Positions 1 to 64,000 of a DNA stretch of 64,000 bases are shown here, one piece after another. Each line of letters starts with the position of its first letter. The stretch's first letter is position 1. Position numbers and translations under genes: made by a program. The stretch comes from Amorphochlora amoebiformis. Its lineage: Eukaryota; Cercozoa; Chlorarachniophyceae. Below the pieces are notes generated by a model, which was not told the DNA's origin, ran no database searches, and saw nothing but the letters and a program-made list of their open reading frames with translations. The stretch spans positions 124,001-188,000 of the forward strand of contig BAAHQB010000145.1 of assembly GCA_054601695.1 (NCBI GenBank), written 5' to 3'.

Positions 1-136
1 ACAGATATCACATGCATTGCACCTATATTAATGAATATTAGAGTCTGTATAAGCTCCGAAGCTAAATGCTTAAGAATCAAGGTGTATGCGAGCAGAAAGT
101 GCTTTTTTTTGCAATGTTTGATCTATCTTCTAGATC

Positions 137-13424
<13,288 letters not shown>

Positions 13425-13722
13425 GATGGTGCGCCTAGTCGTGGCGGGTGGCCGTTTCGGTTTCCGGTTCTGGTTAGTCCGAAAAGTTAAATAGTAATAT
13501 AATAATATCTTAATATAGATATTCAAATATCTGATAGATCGATATGTTCGGTGAACATCAGTTTTAGGTAAATTTAAATATTGAAAGGCGCATAATTAAA
13601 ATAATTATTATTCCGAAGAATTAAAAACCTGACAGTTCCCTTGTACCCCCCCACACGTGCCAATTTGAACCCAAACCAAACACTCCCCTTCCGCCACCCC
13701 CCCTTACCTACCTTCCGAAAAA
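13425..13722. promoter_or_regulatory. Divergent intergenic region between genes 1 and 2
   Basis: About 300 bp separate the proposed start codons of gene 1 (minus) and gene 2 (plus), so any promoters must be shared or overlapping. The stretch has no AT microsatellite and no telomere repeat, in contrast to the introns on either side. It includes C-rich runs near 13650-13710. No specific promoter element is recognised. Confidence 0.5.
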
Positions 13723-26474
<12,752 letters not shown>

Positions 26475-26650
26475 AAAAAAACTCTTAGGCTGTACGTACG
26501 CGCTCTATTGCAAGATATACGGCTGCAGACCAAGCCAAAATAATGCCACGTAATACAACTACAAACCCCACTCATAGCCGTAATACAACTACAAACCCCA
26601 CTCATAGCCGACCATACCGTATTCTAACCTACCTAGCTTTTCTTAACCTG
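26475..26650. repeat. 36-bp tandem duplication just after gene 2
   Basis: CGTAATACAACTACAAACCC with CACTCATAGC occurs twice in a row (26551-26608). It lies about 75 bp after the stop codon, probably in the 3' UTR. Confidence 0.75.
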
Positions 26651-26829
26651 TATGTATATATACATACACATATATATATATATACATACATGTACATATA
26701 TATATTTATACATATTACATACATATTATATTTACATATGTATACATACATATAATATATTATACATACATACACATACATATATACATACATATACATT
26801 AATATTACGATATTTTTACATTTTAATAT

Positions 26830-26878
<49 letters not shown>

Positions 26879-27027
26879 TAGAATAATGTACATACATGTG
26901 CATATGTATCTATCTGATATGTATACATAATGCATTTGAAACATGTTTGTTTTGGTTTTCGGGTTTGGTTTTGGTTAGTGTCCAACATCGCGAAAATTCT
27001 GCGATAAATGCTGCAGACTCTAAGGTA

Positions 27028-27086
<59 letters not shown>

Positions 27087-27236
27087 GTACGTTTAGGAAA
27101 TGAGTAAGTTTTCCGTTATAACGTAAATGTTAGCTTTTAAATACGTACATGGTCATAAATGTACAAGGAATTCTTTACATATGAATATATATATGTATAT
27201 ATATATATATATATACATGTATACGTATGTATATTA

Positions 27237-27664
<428 letters not shown>

Positions 27665-27748
27665 TGCATATAAATATATATATATATATAGGATACTACT
27701 CTTCGGTCCATAGCCTTCGATACGCCTTCAACTGAAGCCTAACGAACA

Positions 27749-27806
<58 letters not shown>

Positions 27807-27819
27807 GATTCTTGTACAG

Positions 27820-28620
27820 TTGAAAGGGAAAAATCCAAATCTAGAATTTCTAGAAATTAGGTACCGTTGGATAGGGAAAAGGTTCAAATGCTTTAGAAGG
27901 AAAAAGAGAGGCGATACTCGACATGAAAATTTTAAAGCAGGATCTAGAGATATCTCACAACTCAACCAGATCACTGCAACTAATTAGTCTAGCTACTAGA
28001 CTTACTTTTTTATCTATACAGTACATCTAGACATTGTAATCTAGGTAATTGAGCACTTGAATAGCGTCTAGAGTAGAGCGTCGTTGCAACTTTAAAGGCT
28101 AAAAACAACTGAACCAATGAAACTGAACCAATAAATAGATAAAACCTAGAAAAGTCAATTAATCTAGTTAATCTAGTTAACAGTGTCAGTATTAGCGTTA
28201 CTAAGTTGGTCTTGCAGTTGGTGGAAACTGTCACACTCTAGACTCTTGCTAGTCTTCTAGCTCCTTAAATAATATCAAGTTCATTACAGACAACACTTAA
28301 CGTAACGGTAGGTTACGGCTGATGCTCACGCTTAGTCTAGTTAGTCCACTTTTATCTAGATTCAGAATGCATTCCGAAAAAAAGTGAAAAAAACTTAAAT
28401 GGGATCTACATAGTCTAGTAAAATCTAAAAAATACATTCAATGAACGTCAGATAATATTTGTGCGAATCTGCTGTATGGCTAGATACTCCTAGACTCATA
28501 TGCAAAGGGTTTTTGCCTTGCTCTAGTTGCTAGCGAAAACTACTCTGATTGTGGCCTGTGCTAGCTAGCACCATTACTACATACTCTAGATATTACCCAG
28601 TCTAGTCTAGTAGTATGGTC
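27820..28620. other. CTAG-rich island after gene 2
   Basis: About 800 bp with the tetramer CTAG, often TCTAG or CTAGA, recurring every few tens of bases, and no AT microsatellite or telomere repeat. It lies between the end of gene 2 and the intronless ORF at 29121. No gene is recognised. Confidence 0.7.
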
Positions 28621-29120
28621 ATCAGTATTGTTGTGGGCTGTCGTGAGAATGCTGTTTGGAACCTTGTGACAAAGATTCTTTCCTTCGGACTTGTTGAGCG
28701 CAAGATTTGCCGATCGAAGATGAGTTTTCGACAATGCACGCAACTTCGGCCCTGTAACTCTTAACTCTTTTACAGTGTAATATGGAAAAACAGAAGTGTT
28801 AGGGAAGCTGGTTCTTCCATTCATGGGAGTCATTGCTGCTGTGGTCTTGGACGGCGTGTTTAAGAAGCTGTCCAACCGGAGATGTTCACTGTTCGGAAGT
28901 GTTATTTCACAAAAACCGACACAAAGAACCGTTTCATAAACATGCAATCTTGGTGATTTTATCTAATATTAATAATGTACACGATCGCCAGAAAAGAACC
29001 GAAAACTTCCTTTCGAACCCTAGGCGCTGGCCTCCCATATCCGCGTAGAAAAGTGCTAAATCGCGCAGGACCGAGTGGTGAAACACGCGTGCACCTCACT
29101 GCGAAGGAACCGAAAGGACC

Positions 29121-29738
29121 ATGAGCGCACCCCATCGAGCACCTGACAAGCAAGAAGAAATCGACAAGCATTTGTCAAGTTCTTTGCAGAATTTGTCAAT
29201 CAAGACCAAAGAGGGGAAGGGCTCTACAGCTTCAACAAAAGCAAAGGCCTCAAGGGACACAGGAGCCAATTCGGGCCAAACTGGAGATGAAGACGAAACC
29301 GGGTTCGAAGTGTCAGAGGAGGAAGAAAGCAAGGAGGGCATCACCTACCTTCACATCGACATCAAAAGAATTAAGGACGGAAAATCCTTAGTAAAAGCAG
29401 AGCTCCATAGGGCCCTCGGGAAATTGATGAGGCGTATCAACAGTTACATGCTTCGCAAAAACTGTTACGATCCACGCCGCCTGAGAAATTTTTTGGATCC
29501 TACCAATGTCGATAATAATGGCGTATCTAAGGAGTGGAACTTGACATCAAGACGTAAAGTCGCCGTTCATGGTTCTAGCAGTTACTATGAACTTTGGCGT
29601 ACACCACGAAACTTCAAGATTCAAGATTTCATTTCGTACCTGGCCAAGAGCAACGTCGTGCAATATTATCGAGTGCACATTGTGCGCATTCTCGATGATG
29701 ATGGCGTACCGACGGACGAACTCATTCGCTACCCATAG
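29121..29738 (+). CDS. Intronless hypothetical protein, 205 aa
   Basis: One uninterrupted 206-codon frame, ATG to TAG, with ordinary mixed codons, unlike the exon-fragment genes on either side. The first 70 residues are polar and low in complexity (SLQNLSIKTKEGKGSTAS, then an acidic EVSEEEE run). The rest looks globular: GITYLHIDIKRIKDGKSL, LGKLMRRINSYMLRKNCYDP, FKIQDFISYLAKSNVVQYYR, ending PTDELIRYP. No family is recognised. It sits in a CTAG-rich, repeat-poor island between genes 2 and 3. Lack of introns in an otherwise intron-saturated locus suggests a mobile-element, retrocopy or acquired gene, but no terminal repeats were seen. It may also be untranscribed. Confidence 0.5.
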   Translation: MSAPHRAPDKQEEIDKHLSSSLQNLSIKTKEGKGSTASTKAKASRDTGANSGQTGDEDETGFEVSEEEESKEGITYLHIDIKRIKDGKSLVKAELHRALGKLMRRINSYMLRKNCYDPRRLRNFLDPTNVDNNGVSKEWNLTSRRKVAVHGSSSYYELWRTPRNFKIQDFISYLAKSNVVQYYRVHIVRILDDDGVPTDELIRYP

Positions 29739-30743
29739 CGTTGTATTTTTTCTGCTTTCGTCGCCCATCTATTAATTCTCCAGCGACAAAGAAATTCAAG
29801 GCTACATCGATCGGGGATGTGGACTTCCTACGGGTTCAGCTAGAAAAAGGATTTTGATTTACGTCTGCGGGTTATTCATTGTCTGGTTACCGAGTGTGTT
29901 AACAGATTATTGTGTTATCACAGGTTTTTTGTAATAATTTTACAGTCATATGATAAGACAAGAACAAATTATAGGTATTATAAGTATCCAGTATTATAAG
30001 TATCCAGTACTAAAAGCCATATGCCATATTTTATTTGTATTTATTTATCAACTACTTTTCACTTATACATTTATTACACTGTCATTCTACCAATTTATTA
30101 ATTATTTTTACTTATATACATTTCTTAGTAAGTCCCTATTTTATCTTAGAAAATTAATTTTATTAACTTTCCATACAAACTATGTCCTATTTACTTTCAC
30201 TTTTAATAGTAAGTTAACATTTTATCGAAGTAAAATATTAATTCAATTTATTAAATTTATATTTAACCATTTTATATATCTACATAACACGATACAAGGC
30301 GTAGAATCCATTCAAAATGTTAAACGTCATAGAACGCTCAGAATCCACTTTGGACAAATTGCCAAACTTTTTTCATTTTTTCTTAGAGTGCATTCTGAGT
30401 GCGTGAGGGTATTATTAGAAGGCGATCTAAGCATCCGCTATATCCCATTGTTACGTCCTAGTATACGGTGCATACCAACGGTGTACCGTAGATAGCCTAT
30501 ATAGTTTTAGTACTGGTAAGCAGTTGAATTCAATGAATTGAACTTTCAGATATACCCTCAATTACAATTATGCCAGTATCATTGTGATTGATTAATCATG
30601 ACGCGATAGACTGGGGGTATATGAGCTGTAACATCACCCAAAGTCACAGTGTGATATCACCCAAAGTCACAGTGTGATATTCCCCTCCATCACGTTAATT
30701 GCGCTTTGACCAGCCAAACTCCATCTCTCCCCGACCCTAAAGA
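29739..30743. other. AT-rich spacer before gene 3
   Basis: AT-rich sequence without microsatellites. It holds a short duplication (TATAAGTATCCAGTA, 29979-30008) and a 32-bp tandem repeat (ATCACCCAAAGTCACAGTGT, 30634-30680) about 70-110 bp upstream of the gene 3 ATG, which could include promoter elements. Confidence 0.5.
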
Positions 30744-45275
<14,532 letters not shown>

Positions 45276-46103
45276 CCCAGTAAAACTACATCTACATGCA
45301 GTACTAAGAACAAATTAGCCCGACATATTCCAGCTCTGGTTCAAAAACGCCATTCTCGGCCCAGCTCATATCATACGGCGGCCCCCAATTTCTAGAATTT
45401 GGAAAAAAGACCATTGGTGTACGTCGCGATCCATCAGTGGAATTTAGACTAATGATCTTGTGATGCGCAAACGGTCTATGGAATGATGAATTATGACATA
45501 TGCAAGGCTCATGAAAAGCTCTATGGAAGAGCTATAGCTATAGATATATATCTACTCTTAAGTACAACTACGTCGTTGACCACTGTTAGTGGTACTTGTG
45601 GTACTTGTGGTACTGACCACTAGCTATTAGTGGTACTTGTGGTACTTGTGGTACTTGACGAGAGGCTCAAATATGGGTTGCGCACAACAATCTCTAATTG
45701 ACTCAAATAGTAGTATATAACTACTAGCCTGGTACTACAGTACCTAGAGTACCAGAGTAGTACTCTAGTACGCTTAGTAATAAATTACAACAGGCAATAC
45801 TTTCATCTTCTTGGGTCCGAAGACCTGAAAGCCTGGATTCCGCAAACCTCTAAGGTCAATGTATTAGTTTACTATCTATGTGATACGTGAATCTGTTAAG
45901 ACACAAGACTAAGTCCCGTTATTTTTATTATCTCTTTAGATTTTTTTGGGTAATTAGCTAGAATTAATTTAGCTAGATTAGCCCAAAATGAAATAGAATC
46001 GATCTGAGATCATTGCTAGATAGCAGATAGATGCATGCCAGTTGTGAATGGCGCCTAGATAACTCTACTACTAGTCGTAGTACGCTAGTAATAGTAGCTG
46101 TAG
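45276..46103. other. CTAG-rich convergent spacer between genes 3 and 4
   Basis: 828 bp between the stop codons of two convergent genes. The same CTAG-rich texture (CTAGTACTCTAGTA-type words) and short TGGTACTTG repeats; no microsatellite. It should hold both 3' UTRs and their processing signals; no clear poly(A) motif can be assigned. Confidence 0.7.
45585..45662. repeat. TGGTACTTG short tandem repeats
   Basis: Two clusters of GTGGTACTTG units separated by ACTGACCACTAGCTATTAG, in the spacer between genes 3 and 4. Confidence 0.8.
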
Positions 46104-52510
<6,407 letters not shown>

Positions 52511-52929
52511 ATTTAGAAAATAGATATGTTGGATATCTATATATTTTATGTCTTTATATATCAGGTTTGATATCTTATATATTTCTATCAGATATAACTT
52601 ATATAATATATTTGATATACATTATATCTAGATAAAGATATATGTATATCTATTATACTATGTAAGGTAAAATATCCTTAGATATATTGATATACAAAAC
52701 GATAGTCTTACTTCCTTACCTCACGATCTTGCACAAGTAATCCTGAATCCTGTGGTGACTGGCGAGTGTCATTCAAGCGACGTAAGAGGTCATGAGAAGG
52801 GGGTGGGGGAGAGTCCCGGAAGAGATGCCGACAGCGAGATAAGGGCTAGCGATCATGTTACTTCGATAACCTTTCCTCAACTCGATGCAATTCTGCGTAT
52901 TTCTTGAATTTTCCGATGACTTTCTCATC
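52511..52929. promoter_or_regulatory. Divergent intergenic region between genes 4 and 5
   Basis: This lies between the proposed starts of gene 4 (minus) and gene 5 (plus). The left half is AT-rich with ATATC/GATAT words (52520-52700); the right half is mixed sequence. It carries no long microsatellite. No defined promoter motif was identified. Confidence 0.45.
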
Positions 52930-57390
<4,461 letters not shown>

Positions 57391-58260
57391 ACAATTCACC
57401 AAAAATGGTCCAGATTTTCGGGTGGCTTCAAATACAGATATTAGCTATTTTATAGCTATTGTCAGGCTTCTTGTCAGTTGTAAATTTGAATAATGACATA
57501 GAATGAGGCCCTGCGGCAATTTATCTTCCAGAATATTACCTCATTTCTAGTCGGATATCTCGTCCAGCGCAGTGCGGTGGGCAGCGTAGCTCTAGTCACA
57601 ACATTTGTCTCGGAAAGCTCTTCTAGTCTTTAGAGCGCCAAAAGGGTACGATATCCAGATATCTAGATATCTCTTTCTGCATCTGCTAGACTAGAGATAT
57701 ATATACTAGATATAATCTAGATAATATTCTAGATACTAGATAGATTCTAGATATTCCGCGTGCACGCGATGATTTAGAATTACTACTAGTACACTAGTAG
57801 TCTAGGTAGTAGCACCATGGCATCAATCTCAACTACAGACTTCCTAGACTTCTAGGACTTTAAATTTGAAAATTGTTGAACGAATCGATTCTGATCCTAT
57901 TAATTGTGTTAGCAGCCGCTGAGTCCAGCTCTACTCTAGCTCTGTAGCTACTAGCTCCAGAAGAGTGACTCCGACCGAACGGTTCGTTTACACCCCGCTA
58001 TCTAGCTGTCAATTAACTAGATTTATCACCTTATGATCGAGCCTAGCTAGAACGCTCTCACACTTGTAATTCCTAGATTCTTCTAGATATTCCAGATCTT
58101 ACCATACGTAGTATTGGATATGTTGTTCAGGTGTGTATGTGATATATACTACATATGTCAGTAGAATCCTGGCCTTGAACTTAGATGGTTACGCTTTTGC
58201 ATTATCTCTTGCAATAAATTATATATGTAGATGCGTATCTTGCATAGGGTTAGGGAGGGT
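57391..58260. other. CTAG-rich spacer after gene 5
   Basis: CTAG, TCTAGA and AGATATCTAG words are very dense here (57620-58120), as in the other two 3' spacers. No ORF of note. Confidence 0.7.
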
Positions 58261-58520
58261 CAGGGTTTGAATTCCAGGAGAAACTTAATTATTCGGTTCT
58301 TATTTGCTGTCTGAGACGTATGTGTGAGAGTATGACCGACAATGAGAGAGAAAGCTTGAAAGAGATTGAACTTCTCTCTCGCTAGTGTTCTGACTGATGA
58401 GATTAAGAAGTAAGAGGGGAGATCCGGAGCTCTTTTTTTTTTTTTAAAAAAGTTCTCTTTTTTTTTTTTTTTGATTTTTTTTTTTTTTTTTCTCTTGAGA
58501 ATTAGTCTTTTTTTTTAAGA

Positions 58521-58552
<32 letters not shown>

Positions 58553-59455
58553 TTTTTTTTTCTTTTTTTTCAAAATTTGTGTGTTTTCTTTTTCTTTCTT
58601 CCTTGGTTATATATGTAGCCCTTTTCAAGTTTATTAGTTTATTTTTCATTAGTATCACACATTTGTATTATATTTGTATATATATGTATATATATCTCTA
58701 GTATATATACACCTATATACAAATGGTATTTATAAGCAAATAGATACTTATCTGTTTTTTTTGTTCTTTTTTCCCTTTAAACATATAAATCTGTTTTTTT
58801 TTTTTCTTTTTTCCCTTTAAACATATAAACCACGGGTTAAAGAGAACAAAACTAATAATAATATTAGAGTAAAAAGAGTAAAAAAAAAAAAAAAAAAACC
58901 AACAAAAAAAAGAAAAAAACCAAAAAAAAATAATAAGATTTACGTAGAACACCGGGAGAAAAAAAAAAAATATTAACTAATTCTTCGTTTTTTTCCTTCT
59001 AAATGCTTGATTTCTTACGATGGCGTGTGCGAGAGAGGAGAGCTTTGAGAGAGAGAGAGAAAAGAAAGGAGATAAAAAAGAGTGAGTGAGAGTCTTAGAC
59101 TCAGTCACTGAGAGAGGATAGAGAGAGGATACATAATAATCTCTACGAAAAGTGAGGTAGAAATATAAGAAAAGGCAAGATAACATAGAGCTAGAAGCAA
59201 AAATACCTAGATTCATCCATCCCTCTGGAAGCAGATTGGATAGACCGACAAAAAGATTCGAGATTCGAGTTTTGTGAGAAAAAGAGAAACAAAGAGAGGT
59301 GGTTCGAGATTCGAGATTTCGAGATTTCGAGGTTTCGAGATTTCGAAAATCTTTTAAATATATTTTCAACTTTTTCTTTTTTTTTTCTATGGGTATCAAT
59401 CTTTTTCTCCAGCGTATGCGTTTTGTGTATGCTGATGGGATGTACATACACATAG

Positions 59456-59505
<50 letters not shown>
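58260..59505. other. T-rich and A-rich spacer before the gene 6 stop
   Basis: Poly(T) runs (58434-58570) with a TTA triplet repeat, a 45-bp tandem duplication at 58755-58830 (CCCTTTAAACATATAAA), a poly(A) stretch (58875-58970), and a TTCGAGA minisatellite (59258-59348). Open frames here are lysine/phenylalanine artefacts of homopolymers. Confidence 0.65.

Positions 59506-64000
<4,495 letters not shown>

Noticed and set aside
28561-28947. 128-codon minus-strand frame in the CTAG-rich island
   Set aside because: No recognisable motif, composition close to random, no copies or splice context. Kept only as a remote possibility because it is divergent from the 29121 ORF.
58977-59453. 158-codon minus-strand frame after gene 5
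   Set aside because: Built from a Lys run, the TTCGAGA minisatellite and GAGA repeat; no domain.

Overview
The window is nuclear DNA from an intron-rich eukaryote. The usual reading, AT microsatellite plus telomere-like repeat with no genes, is wrong. Six protein-coding genes can be assembled from short exons (15-270 nt) that lie like islands in introns packed with (AT)n and CCCTAA/TTAGGG repeat. For the five complete models every join keeps reading phase and the summed exon length is divisible by three; several joins also reconstitute recognisable domains. The telomere-type repeat is TTAGGG with some TTTAGGG. Two genes begin with signal-peptide-like N-termini, one followed by a basic transit-like stretch, which would suit an alga or protist with a complex plastid; that is inference and the species cannot be named from the sequence.

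Layout. Gene 1 (minus, 13424 to 137, 21 exons): protein with many EF-hand-like motifs. Gene 2 (plus, 13723 to 26474, 24 exons): nodulin-like/MFS transporter, head-to-head with gene 1. 26475-30743: intergenic, CTAG-rich, with one intronless 205-codon ORF. Gene 3 (plus, 30744 to 45275, 22 exons, 498 aa): signal-anchor-like N-terminus, glutaredoxin domain (CKFC), linker, and a complete DUF547 domain. 45276-46103: CTAG-rich convergent spacer. Gene 4 (minus, 52510 to 46104, 9 exons, 228 aa): two-helix membrane protein with signal peptide. Gene 5 (plus, 52930 to 57390, 8 exons): small membrane protein, head-to-head with gene 4. 57391-59505: CTAG-rich, then T-rich spacer. Gene 6 (minus, enters from beyond 64000 and ends at 59506): unknown protein.

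The main discovery is the architecture. Many exons sit beside tandem partial copies of themselves, and the copies follow a polarity rule in all six genes and on both strands. Copies upstream of the real exon keep the acceptor AG and the exon's 5' part; copies downstream keep the exon's 3' part and the donor GT. This is what tandem duplication of segments with one end in AT repeat and the other inside an exon would leave, and it fills introns with decoy splice sites. In addition, several introns consist almost wholly of telomeric repeat running from the donor (gtaaccctaa...) to the acceptor (...ccctag).
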